This document shows positions 50,624-58,813 of a stretch of 64,000 nt of DNA, piece after piece; positions within the stretch are counted from its first letter, which is position 1; each line of letters begins with the position of its first letter. Position numbers and translations under genes: made by a program. This stretch comes from CAZEFK01 sp964511405 (GTDB taxonomy: Bacteria; Pseudomonadota; Alphaproteobacteria; Elsterales; Elsteraceae), in assembly GCA_964511405.1 (NCBI GenBank), contig CAZEFK010000005.1:3674-67673 (forward strand), in the 5' to 3' direction. The notes below the pieces were generated by a model. The model saw only the letters and a list, made by a program, of their open reading frames with translations. It ran no database searches and was not told where the DNA came from.

Positions 50624-52096
50624 ATGTTCGAGAGCTGGACCTTTGGCAGGCGCCTGGCCGCGGGATTCGGCCTGGCCGGGCTGGTCCTCGTGCTGATCGC
50701 GGTGGTCGCCTATCGCAGCACCAACACGCTGATCGACAATGACGGCTGGGTCGGCCACACGCACCAGGTGCGAGCCGAGCTCGCGAACCTGCTGTCCGAA
50801 CTGAAGGATGCCGAGAGCGGCCAACGCGACTACGTGGTGACCGGGGACGAGCGGTATCTCGGCCCGTACCAACCCGCGCTGACCGGGATCAAGACGACGC
50901 TCGACGGCGTGCGGCGGCTCACGGCCGACAATCCCAGGCAGCAGCAGCGCCTGTCATTGCTCCAGCCCTTGGTCGACGAAAGGCTGGCCGAACTCCGGCT
51001 GACCATCGACGTGCGCCGCGCCCAAGGGCTGGACGCGGCAACCCGGGTCCTCGTGACCAACGTCGGCAAGGGCACCATGGACAAGATCCGTGCGCTCGTC
51101 GCCGAGGCCGACGCCGACGAGGCGGCGCTGCTGAAGGCAAGGACCGAGGATTCCGCGGCCAGCGCGCAGCTGGCGACCCGGGTCCTGGTCTGGGGCGGCC
51201 TGATCGGCGCCCTGGCGGTTGCGGCGATCGGCTGGGTCATCACGGCCTCGCTCAAGGCGCAGATCGGCACCGCCGTTGGGCAAGTCCAAAGCTCGTCGGC
51301 CGAGCTCCAGGCCGCCTCCACGCAACAGGCGAGCGGCGCCAAGGAGCAGGCGGCCGCCATGAACGAGATCGACACGACGATCAGCGAATTGCTGGCGACC
51401 TCACGGCAGATCGCCGAGAGCGCCCAGCGGGTCTCGCAGACCGCCGAACAAACCGCGGGCGCGGCGCGCGCGGGCCTGGGGACCGTCGACCTGGCCGCCG
51501 ATTCGATCGTGGGCATCCGCCGCCACGTCGACCAGATCGTGGCGCGCATGCTGGAGCTGGGCAGAAAATCCCAAGAGATCGGCTCGGTCCTCGACATCGT
51601 CTCCGAGCTGGCCGAGCAAACCAACATCCTGGCGATCAATGCGACCATCGAAGCGGCGGGGGCCGGCGATGCCGGCAAGCGGTTCTCCGTGGTCGCCGAC
51701 GAGATCCGCAAGCTCGCCGACCGGGTCGGTGGATCGACCAAGGAGATCCGCGCCCTGATCGACGACGTCCGCAGCGCGGTCAACACCACGGTCATGGCCA
51801 CCGAGACCGGATCGAAGGCGGTCGACGCCGGATCCCGGCAGTTCGCCGACGTCAGCGTGTCGTTCAAGCAGATCTCGGGCCTGGTCGCGACCTCGACCGA
51901 GGCCGCCCGCGAGATCGAGTTGTCGACCAAGCAGCAGACGACCGCGGTCGAGCAGGTAAAGATCGCGATCTCCAATGTCGCCCAGACCTCGAAGGAGACC
52001 GAGGCGAGCTCGTCCCAGACCCTGGCGACGGCGTCGCAGCTGGCGACCTTGTCGAAGGAACTTTTACGGATCATTCAGCCCGGGGTGATGAAGTAG
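50624..52096 (+). CDS. Methyl-accepting chemoreceptor with CHASE3 domain, no HAMP
   Basis: A 490-residue receptor: transmembrane helix 1 (LAAGFGLAGLVLVLIAVVAY), a periplasmic CHASE3 domain (DAESGQRDYVVTGDERYLGP), transmembrane helix 2 (VLVWGGLIGALAVAAIGWVI), and directly a cytoplasmic signalling coiled coil. The hairpin tip reads ELAEQTNILAINATIEAAGA followed by GKRFSVVADEIRKLADR. I do not see a HAMP domain between helix 2 and the coil, and there is no CheR-binding pentapeptide at the end. AAGGAG lies before the ATG. It takes the place of WspA, the surface-sensing receptor, but after the CheW genes rather than first. Confidence 0.92.
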   Translation: MFESWTFGRRLAAGFGLAGLVLVLIAVVAYRSTNTLIDNDGWVGHTHQVRAELANLLSELKDAESGQRDYVVTGDERYLGPYQPALTGIKTTLDGVRRLTADNPRQQQRLSLLQPLVDERLAELRLTIDVRRAQGLDAATRVLVTNVGKGTMDKIRALVAEADADEAALLKARTEDSAASAQLATRVLVWGGLIGALAVAAIGWVITASLKAQIGTAVGQVQSSSAELQAASTQQASGAKEQAAAMNEIDTTISELLATSRQIAESAQRVSQTAEQTAGAARAGLGTVDLAADSIVGIRRHVDQIVARMLELGRKSQEIGSVLDIVSELAEQTNILAINATIEAAGAGDAGKRFSVVADEIRKLADRVGGSTKEIRALIDDVRSAVNTTVMATETGSKAVDAGSRQFADVSVSFKQISGLVATSTEAAREIELSTKQQTTAVEQVKIAISNVAQTSKETEASSSQTLATASQLATLSKELLRIIQPGVMK

Positions 52097-52099
52097 AGC

Positions 52100-54142
52100 A
52101 TGGCCCAGGATCCCTACCGGTATTTTCGGCTGGAGGCGCGCGACCTGCTGGACCAGTTCGCGAAGGCCGTGCTCGAGCTGGAGCGGGGGGGCGGCGGCGC
52201 GGTGATCCAGCGGCTGCTCCGGCTGGCCCATACGCTCAAGGGTGCCGCCCGCGTGGTCAAGCTGCCGGGGATCGCCGACCGCGCCCATGGGATCGAGGAC
52301 GCCCTGGCGCCGCTCCGCGGGATCGAAGGGACGGTGCCGCGCGAAGCCATCGAGGCGATCCTGGGCCATCTCCAGGTCATCGGAGAGCAAATTCCGCCTC
52401 TGGCACCTGTCGAGACCGCTGAGGTCGCCCATGCCAAGGTCCCGGCCGACGACGGCCTGCGCACGGTGCGCGCCGACATCGGCGACATGGACGCGCTGCT
52501 CCATGGCGTGTCCGAGGCGCACGCGCGCCTGAACGGGCTGCGCACCGTCGTCGAGGCGATGGAGCGCGAGCAGAACCTCGCGGATCTGCTGGTCGCACAG
52601 CTGGCATCCCGGGGCCCGGCGGACAGCGCCCAGCCGACCTTGGACACGGCCGGCCCGGTCTTTGCGATCGCCGACGAGCTGCGCAACAGCCTCGATCGCC
52701 GCAGCCGCAGCCTGGCCGTGGCGACCGAGCAGATGGACCGCGAATTGCACGAACTGCGCGATGCCGCCGAGCAATTGCGGCTGGTGCCGGTGGCCACGCT
52801 GTTCACGGCGCTCGAGCGGACGGCGCGCGACACTGCCCGGGCGCTGTCCAAACAGGTCGTGTTCGAGGGGCGCGGCGGCGAGCTGCGGCTTGACGCGCAT
52901 GTCCTGGGATCCATTCAGGACGCCCTGGTTCAGATCGTGCGCAACGCCGCGGCGCATGGCATCGAAGGCGAGGCCGGGCGCCGGGCGGCGGGCAAGCCGA
53001 TCGCCGGCCGCATCGCGGTCGATGCGTTTCGGCGCGGGCGGCGGATCGTCTTCGAATGTCGGGACGACGGACGCGGCGTCGACCTCGAAGCGGTCAAGCG
53101 GATCGCCCGCGAGCGGGGGCTGCTGGCCGGCGACGCGCCGCTGGCAGGAACCGACGTGCTGCTTCGCCTGCTCCTGCGCGGCGGCATCAGCACCGCCGCG
53201 GCCGTGACCGAGACGTCCGGGCGCGGTGTCGGCCTCGATGTCGTGCGCGCGGCCGTCGAGCAGCTCGGCGGTGACGTCGTCGTCCACTCAGACCCGGGCA
53301 AGGGGACGGTGTTTCAGCTTGTCGTCCCGTCGACGCTGGCCTCGACCGAGGTGCTGAAGGTCGATTCGGCGGGCGCCACCGTGGCCATTCCGGTGGATGC
53401 GATCAGGCGGTCGATCCGTGTCGCCGCCGCCGACATTTCGCGGACGGCGTCGGGTGCGTCGGTGCCCTTCGAGGGCCGGGCGGTTCCGTTCCTACCCTTG
53501 GCCACGGCGCTGAACGGGACGCGTTTGCCCGCGGGACGCGATTGGACCGCCGTCGTCATGAGCGGTAGCGACGGTCTCGCCGCTGTCGGCGTCGACCGGC
53601 TGGTCGATATCTCCCGCATCGTCGTCCGGCCTCTGCCCGATCTCGCGCCGGCGAACGCGATCGTCGCCGGCGCGGCGCTCGACGCCGAGGGCAACCCCCA
53701 GCTGGTCCTGGACCCTGACGCCTTGGCGGCGGACGCGCATCGCGGCGACTTCGCGGCGCTGGCGCCGGTGGCGTCCCGCCGTCCCGTGCTGGTCATCGAC
53801 GATTCCCTGACGACCCGGATGCTGGAGCAGAGCATCCTTGAATCCGCCGGCTACGATGTCGACCTCGCCCTGTCGGGCGAAGAAGGCCTGGAAGCCGCGC
53901 GCCGCAAGCGGTACGCCCTGTTCCTGGTCGACGTCGAAATGCCGGGGATGGACGGCTTCACCTTCGTCGAACAAATCCGCTCCGACCCGTCCTTGCACGA
54001 CATCCCGGCAGTGCTCGTGACGTCCCGCGCGGCGCCGGAAGATCGCCGCCGGGGACACGCCGTCGGCGCCCAGGGCTATATTGTCAAAAGCGAATTCGAC
54101 CAGGCCCAGCTCTTGACCATGATCCGACCGTTGGCGGGATAG
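52100..54142 (+). CDS. CheA-REC hybrid histidine kinase (WspE-like)
   Basis: A 680-residue CheA with fused receiver. P1 domain with phospho-acceptor histidine in LAHTLKGAARVVKL (~residue 44), dimerisation helices, HATPase (N box RNAAAHGIE, G1 RDDGRGVD, G2 TSGRGVGLDVVR), CheW-like regulatory domain (VLKVDSAGATVAIPVDAIRR), and a C-terminal receiver (VLVIDDSLTTRMLEQSILES, phospho-acceptor in LFLVDVEMPGMDG, lysine in YIVKSEFD). There is no P2 CheY-binding domain. The fused receiver may be a phosphate sink or an intermediate to the downstream kinase. Same architecture as WspE. Confidence 0.94.
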   Translation: MAQDPYRYFRLEARDLLDQFAKAVLELERGGGGAVIQRLLRLAHTLKGAARVVKLPGIADRAHGIEDALAPLRGIEGTVPREAIEAILGHLQVIGEQIPPLAPVETAEVAHAKVPADDGLRTVRADIGDMDALLHGVSEAHARLNGLRTVVEAMEREQNLADLLVAQLASRGPADSAQPTLDTAGPVFAIADELRNSLDRRSRSLAVATEQMDRELHELRDAAEQLRLVPVATLFTALERTARDTARALSKQVVFEGRGGELRLDAHVLGSIQDALVQIVRNAAAHGIEGEAGRRAAGKPIAGRIAVDAFRRGRRIVFECRDDGRGVDLEAVKRIARERGLLAGDAPLAGTDVLLRLLLRGGISTAAAVTETSGRGVGLDVVRAAVEQLGGDVVVHSDPGKGTVFQLVVPSTLASTEVLKVDSAGATVAIPVDAIRRSIRVAAADISRTASGASVPFEGRAVPFLPLATALNGTRLPAGRDWTAVVMSGSDGLAAVGVDRLVDISRIVVRPLPDLAPANAIVAGAALDAEGNPQLVLDPDALAADAHRGDFAALAPVASRRPVLVIDDSLTTRMLEQSILESAGYDVDLALSGEEGLEAARRKRYALFLVDVEMPGMDGFTFVEQIRSDPSLHDIPAVLVTSRAAPEDRRRGHAVGAQGYIVKSEFDQAQLLTMIRPLAG

Positions 54143-54145
54143 GCG

Positions 54146-55216
54146 ATGAAACGGACCCGAGTGCTGATCGTCGAGGATTCGCTGACGGTTCGCAAACGTC
54201 TGGTCGAGATCCTGGCCGGGGACCCTGAGGTCGAGCTGGTCGGCGAGGCCGAGGACGGCAAGCGGGCGATCGAGCTGTGCCGGAGGTTGCGGCCCGACGT
54301 CATCACCATGGACATGATGCTGCCGGTGATGAGCGGCCTGGCGGCCACCGAGTACATCATGGCGCATTGTCCGACGCCGATCCTGATCGTGTCCGCATCG
54401 GTCAACCGCGGCGAGCTGTTCAAGACCTATGAGGCACTGGCCGCCGGTGCCGTCGACGTCCTCGACAAACCGATCGGGACGGAACCCGACGGCGCGTGGG
54501 AGCAGCGGTTCCTGTCGACTCTGAAGCTGGTGTCCCGGATCCGCGTCGTCACCCACCTGCGGGCGCGCCTGGGCGGCTTGGCGGCGCAACCGGCCAATGT
54601 GGTGCGGCCCGTTGCCACATCAAGCGAGGGCGGCCGGCGATGCACCCTCGTGGCGATCGGGGCCTCGACCGGTGGGCCGGGCGCCATCGTCGACGTCCTG
54701 CGCGGTCTGCCGGCTGCGTTTCAGGTCCCGATCTTGTTCGTCCTGCACATCAACGAACCGTTTGGGGCCGCATTTGCGGAGTGGCTGGATGGGCAGACCG
54801 AGCGGCGGGTCGTGTATCCCAGCGACGGCGACGCGGTCGCGGCGGCGCGGGGCCGCGTGGTAATGGCGCCGCCCGGCCGCCATCTGATCGTGCGCGACGG
54901 TCGGCTGCGCTTGACCGCGGACCCCGAGCGCCATTCCTGTCGCCCTTCGGTCGACGTGCTGTTCGAGTCCGTGGCGCGCGACTATGGGCCGGTCGCCGCC
55001 GCCTGCCTGCTGACCGGGATGGGACGCGACGGCGCGGCCGGGCTGCTGGCGGTGCGCCAGGCCGGCGGTTTCACGATTGCCCAGGACGAGGCGACATCGG
55101 TCGTCTACGGCATGCCGGGCGAGGCCGTCGGCCTCGACGCCGCCGAACGCATCCTGCCGCTCGGCGACATCGCGCCGGCCTTGACGGCGCTGGCGGCGTC
55201 CCCGGGGCGGGACTGA
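54146..55216 (+). CDS. cheB: CheB receptor methylesterase
   Basis: A 356-residue chemoreceptor glutamate methylesterase. Receiver (VLIVEDSLTVRKRLVEILAG, phospho-acceptor in ITMDMMLPVMSG, lysine in VLDKPIGTEPDG) and catalytic domain with the serine in AIGASTGGPGAI, histidine in FVLHINEPFGAA and aspartate in GMGRDGAAGLL. It opposes CheR to adapt the receptor. Short spacing (3 bases) from cheA. Position matches WspF. The symbol denotes the family; it belongs to an alternative chemosensory system rather than the flagellar one. Confidence 0.94.
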   Translation: MKRTRVLIVEDSLTVRKRLVEILAGDPEVELVGEAEDGKRAIELCRRLRPDVITMDMMLPVMSGLAATEYIMAHCPTPILIVSASVNRGELFKTYEALAAGAVDVLDKPIGTEPDGAWEQRFLSTLKLVSRIRVVTHLRARLGGLAAQPANVVRPVATSSEGGRRCTLVAIGASTGGPGAIVDVLRGLPAAFQVPILFVLHINEPFGAAFAEWLDGQTERRVVYPSDGDAVAAARGRVVMAPPGRHLIVRDGRLRLTADPERHSCRPSVDVLFESVARDYGPVAAACLLTGMGRDGAAGLLAVRQAGGFTIAQDEATSVVYGMPGEAVGLDAAERILPLGDIAPALTALAASPGRD

Positions 55217-55218
55217 CC

Positions 55219-57717
55219 ATGGCCACCGTCCTCATCGTCGACGACAGCCTGACGGTCCGGATGGACCTGGCGGACGCGTTCGACACCGCCGGGTTCCTGC
55301 CGCTGCCGTGCGCCACCGCTGCCGATGCCCGCGAGGCGTTGGCCCGCGGTTCGGTCGACGTGGTCGTGCTGGACGTGCTGCTGCCCGACGGCGACGGTCT
55401 CGAGATCCTGGAGGAGGTGCGCGCGTCGCCCGCGGGTGCCCAGACAGTGGTCCTGATGCTCTCGACCGAAGCCGAGGTGAAGGACCGGATCCGCGGCTTG
55501 CGCACCGGCGCCGACGAATATGTCGGCAAGCCCTACGAGACCGGCCATGTGGTGACCAGGGCGCGCGAGCTGCTCCGCGCCCGCCGGGCCAACGGCATGT
55601 CCGGGAGCCCGACCATCCTGGTCGTCGACGACAGCCTGTCCTTCCGCCAGGCGCTGGGCGAGGCGCTCACGGCCGCCGGCTACGCCGTGCTGATGGCGGC
55701 CACCGGCGAGGATGGGCTGCGGGTTGCCGCCGATCAGCGGCCGACCGCCATCGTCGTCGACGGGATCCTGCCGGGGATCGACGGCGCCACGGTCGTCCGC
55801 CGGATCCGCACCGACGCGGCGCTGCGCGGCGTGCCGTGCCTGCTGCTGACGGCGTCGGAGGATCGCGAGGCCGAGCTGCGCGCCCTCGACGCCGGCGCCG
55901 ATGCCTTCGTCCGCAAGGACGACGATGTCGACCTCGTCCTGGCCAAGCTCTCCGCCGTGCTGCGCCGGGCCGCCATGGCGCCCGCCGGCGTTACGGCCAG
56001 CCTGCTCGGACCGAAGCGGATCCTGGCGGTCGACGACAGCGTGACCCAGCTGCACGAGCTGGCCGCCATCCTGCGCGACGACGGCTACGACGTGGTGCTC
56101 GCCCGATCCGGCGAGGAAGCGCTCGATCTGTTGGCGGTCCAGCCGGTCGACTGCATTCTCCTCGACCTCCTGATGCCCGGCCTCGGCGGGCAGGAGACCT
56201 GCCGCCGCATCAAGTCGGCGCCCCCGATGCGGGACATCCCGCTGATCATGCTGACGGCGCTCGAGGATCGGGCCGCGATGCTGGACGGGCTGGGCGCCGG
56301 CGCCGACGATTACATCCAGAAATCCAGCGAAGTCAGCGTTCTGAAGGCGCGGGTCCGCGCGCAGCTCCGCCGCAAGCAGTTCGAGGACGAGAACCGCCGC
56401 ATCCGCGAGGAACTGCTGCGCACCGAGCTCGAGGTCGCCGAGGCTCGGGCGGCGCGGGAGCTGGCGGCGGCGCGCGCGCTCCATATCCAGCAGCTGGAGC
56501 TCAAGAACGACCAGCTGCTGCGCGAGATCGGCGACCGCCTGAATGCCGAAGAGCAGCTGCGGCAAGCCCAGAAGATGGAGGCGATCGGGCGGCTGACCGG
56601 CGGGATCGCGCATGATTTCAACAATCTGCTGACCAGTGTCCTGGGCAATTTGGACCTTGCCTTGAACCGGACCACCGATGCCGACGTGACCCGGCTGCTG
56701 CGGGTCGCCCTGAAGTCGGCGGAGCGGGGCGCTCGGTTGACCTCGCAGCTGCTGGCCTTCGGTCGGCGCCAGAACCTGCGCATCCGCCCGATCGACTTGA
56801 ACGGGCTGATCGCCGGGCTCGAGGATGTGCTGGCGAGCACCGTGACTTCCGCGGTCCGGATCGAGCTGTCGCTCGATCCGGCGCTGTGGCCGGCCCTGGC
56901 CGACCCGGCTCAGATCGAGCTGGCTCTGGTCAATCTGACGTTCAACGCGCGCGACGCGATGCCCGGCGGCGGCACCCTGCGCATCGCCACCCGCAATGTC
57001 GGCGAGCGCGACCCGCTCCGCCCCGAGGACCTGGCGCCCGACGCCGGGACGTTCGTCGCTTTCGTGGCCAGCGACACCGGGACCGGGATGAGTGCGGAGG
57101 TGATGGCCCGGGCGTTCGAGCCGTTCTTCACGACCAAGGAGGTCGGCAAAGGGTCCGGGCTCGGCCTGTCCATGGTCTATGGCCTGGCCAAGCAGCTGGG
57201 CGGCACCGTCGGGATCACCAGCGAGCTCGGCCGCGGCACCGAAGTGGCGGTGTATCTGCCGCGCGCCGCCAGGGCGGCCGACCCGGTCGTGGCGCCGGAC
57301 AGCCGGCTGGTCGCGCCGCCGATGACCTCGGGCGACGTGCTGCTGGTCGACGACGACATCGACGTGCTGCGCCTCGCGTCCGCGGCGCTCCGCTCGGTCG
57401 GGTACCGCGTGATCGAAGCCGACAATGGCAGCGCGGCGCTCGCCATCATCGACCAGGGCACGAACATCGACATCCTGGTGACCGACCTCGTGATGCCCGG
57501 CATGCACGGCTCGGCGCTGGCCGCGGAGGCGCGCCGGCGCCGCCCGGGCCTGCCGGTCATGCTGATCACCGGCTACCCGGGCGTCGCCGTGGACAGCAGC
57601 ATTTCGGAGCGGGGCTATCGGCTGCTGCGCAAGCCGTTCCAGCCGGCCGAGCTGGCCGCGATGGTGGCGGAAGCCCGGCTCGCTCGGGCCGATCCGTCGT
57701 CGAAAAGATCCGAATGA
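55219..57717 (+). CDS. Hybrid histidine kinase with three N-terminal and one C-terminal receiver
   Basis: An 832-residue soluble kinase. REC1 (~3-122, VLIVDDSLTVRMDLADAFDT), REC2 (~130-250, ILVVDDSLSFRQALGEALTA; phospho-acceptor in VVDGILPGIDG), REC3 (~268-385, ILAVDDSVTQLHELAAILRD; phospho-acceptor in LLDLLMPGLGG), a coiled coil, phospho-acceptor in TGGIAHDFNNLLTSVLGNLD, N box NLTFNARDAMPG, G2 GKGSGLGLSMVYG, and REC4 (~705-822, VTDLVMPGMHG). No membrane helix or PAS sensor: input is presumably phosphate from CheA on its receivers. It lies where WspR, a diguanylate cyclase, sits in Wsp operons. It starts 2 bases after the CheB stop. Confidence 0.93.
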   Translation: MATVLIVDDSLTVRMDLADAFDTAGFLPLPCATAADAREALARGSVDVVVLDVLLPDGDGLEILEEVRASPAGAQTVVLMLSTEAEVKDRIRGLRTGADEYVGKPYETGHVVTRARELLRARRANGMSGSPTILVVDDSLSFRQALGEALTAAGYAVLMAATGEDGLRVAADQRPTAIVVDGILPGIDGATVVRRIRTDAALRGVPCLLLTASEDREAELRALDAGADAFVRKDDDVDLVLAKLSAVLRRAAMAPAGVTASLLGPKRILAVDDSVTQLHELAAILRDDGYDVVLARSGEEALDLLAVQPVDCILLDLLMPGLGGQETCRRIKSAPPMRDIPLIMLTALEDRAAMLDGLGAGADDYIQKSSEVSVLKARVRAQLRRKQFEDENRRIREELLRTELEVAEARAARELAAARALHIQQLELKNDQLLREIGDRLNAEEQLRQAQKMEAIGRLTGGIAHDFNNLLTSVLGNLDLALNRTTDADVTRLLRVALKSAERGARLTSQLLAFGRRQNLRIRPIDLNGLIAGLEDVLASTVTSAVRIELSLDPALWPALADPAQIELALVNLTFNARDAMPGGGTLRIATRNVGERDPLRPEDLAPDAGTFVAFVASDTGTGMSAEVMARAFEPFFTTKEVGKGSGLGLSMVYGLAKQLGGTVGITSELGRGTEVAVYLPRAARAADPVVAPDSRLVAPPMTSGDVLLVDDDIDVLRLASAALRSVGYRVIEADNGSAALAIIDQGTNIDILVTDLVMPGMHGSALAAEARRRRPGLPVMLITGYPGVAVDSSISERGYRLLRKPFQPAELAAMVAEARLARADPSSKRSE

Positions 57718-58088
57718 GCCGGGTCCAGAGCACGATCCTGGTCGTCGACGACGACGACGATGTGCGGGATCTGGCGATGTATGCCCTGGAGCGCGACGGG
57801 CACCTGGTCATCGGCGCCCGCAATGGCGTCGAGGCGCTTGACCTGATCGATCAGCACCCCGAGATCGATCTTCTCTTCACCGATGTGGTGATGCCCGGCA
57901 TCGACGGGATCATGCTCGCGGATATGATCAAGACCCACCGGCCGCGGATCAAGGTGGTCTATGCGACCGGCTATCACGACCTGGCGCGGTCGCTGCCGGG
58001 CATCATCCACGGCGTGATGTTGGACAAGCCGTATCGTCCGGACCGGCTGCAGATGGAGATCAACGCGGCGCTGGAGGCCGAACCATGA
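57714..58088 (+). CDS. Single-domain response regulator (end of chemosensory operon)
   Basis: A 124-residue receiver: ILVVDDDDDVRDLAMYALER, phospho-acceptor in LLFTDVVMPGIDG, threonine in VVYATGYHD, lysine in MLDKPYRPD. The FTDVVMPG and ATGY pattern is that of receivers served by hybrid kinases rather than of flagellar CheY. It overlaps the kinase stop and the following glutathione transferase start by 4 bases each, so it is translated with them. Confidence 0.9.
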   Translation: MSRVQSTILVVDDDDDVRDLAMYALERDGHLVIGARNGVEALDLIDQHPEIDLLFTDVVMPGIDGIMLADMIKTHRPRIKVVYATGYHDLARSLPGIIHGVMLDKPYRPDRLQMEINAALEAEP

Positions 58089-58813
58089 CTTACGAGCTGC
58101 ACTACTGGCCGACCATCCAGGGCCGCGGCGAGTTCGTGCGGCTGGCGCTGGAGGAGGCCGGCGCCGCCTATGTCGACGTGGCCCGGCTGCCGGCCGCCGA
58201 TGGCGGCGGCGAGGCGGCGCTGCTCGGCCTGATCGGCGACCGCGGCCTCGCGCATCCGCCCTTCGCGCCGCCGATCCTGAAGGTCGGCGACCGGCTGATC
58301 GCCCAGACGCCGGCGATCCTCCTGTTCCTGGGCGGCCGCCACGGCCTGGCGCCGGCCGACGACGACGGCCGCCTGTGGGCGCACCAGCTGCAGCTGACCC
58401 TCTCGGATTGGCTGGACGAGGCGCACGACACCCACCACCCGATCTGCAGCAGCCTCTACTACGAAGACCAGGCCGCGGAGGCCCGCCGGCGCGCCGGCCA
58501 GTTCCTGCGCGTGCGGCTGCCCAAATATCTCGGCTATGTCGAGCGGGTCCTGGCGCAGAACCCGGCCGGCGATCGCCACCTGGTGGGCGCCGGGGTCAGC
58601 TATTGCGACCTGTCGCTGTTCCAGATGATCGAAGGCCTGCGCTACGCCTTCCCGAACGCCATGGCGCGCAGCGAGGCCGCCGTGCCGCGGGTCATGGCGC
58701 TGCATGGCCGGGTCGCCGAGCGCCCGCGCATCGCCGCCTATCTGGCCTCGCCCCGGCGCATCCCGTTCAACGAGGAGGGGATCTTCCGCCGCTACCCGGA
58801 GCTGGATCCCTAG
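58085..58813 (+). CDS. Glutathione S-transferase family protein
   Basis: A 242-residue GST. The thioredoxin-like N-terminal domain starts ELHYWPTIQGRGEFVRLALE, with the cis-proline region PPILKVGDRLIAQTPAILLF (Q-T/S-x-A glutathione site). The C-terminal helical domain follows (DLSLFQMIEGLRYAFPNAMA). Mu/Sigma-like in the Y-containing start; the conjugated substrate is unknown. It overlaps the receiver gene by 4 bases, giving an odd link between a signalling operon and a detoxification enzyme. Its stop shares CTAG with the convergent MFS gene. Confidence 0.87.
   Translation: MTYELHYWPTIQGRGEFVRLALEEAGAAYVDVARLPAADGGGEAALLGLIGDRGLAHPPFAPPILKVGDRLIAQTPAILLFLGGRHGLAPADDDGRLWAHQLQLTLSDWLDEAHDTHHPICSSLYYEDQAAEARRRAGQFLRVRLPKYLGYVERVLAQNPAGDRHLVGAGVSYCDLSLFQMIEGLRYAFPNAMARSEAAVPRVMALHGRVAERPRIAAYLASPRRIPFNEEGIFRRYPELDP

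Noticed and set aside
55105..57507. 800-codon minus-strand frame opposite the four-receiver kinase
   Set aside because: Antisense shadow; the plus-strand kinase has all catalytic boxes.
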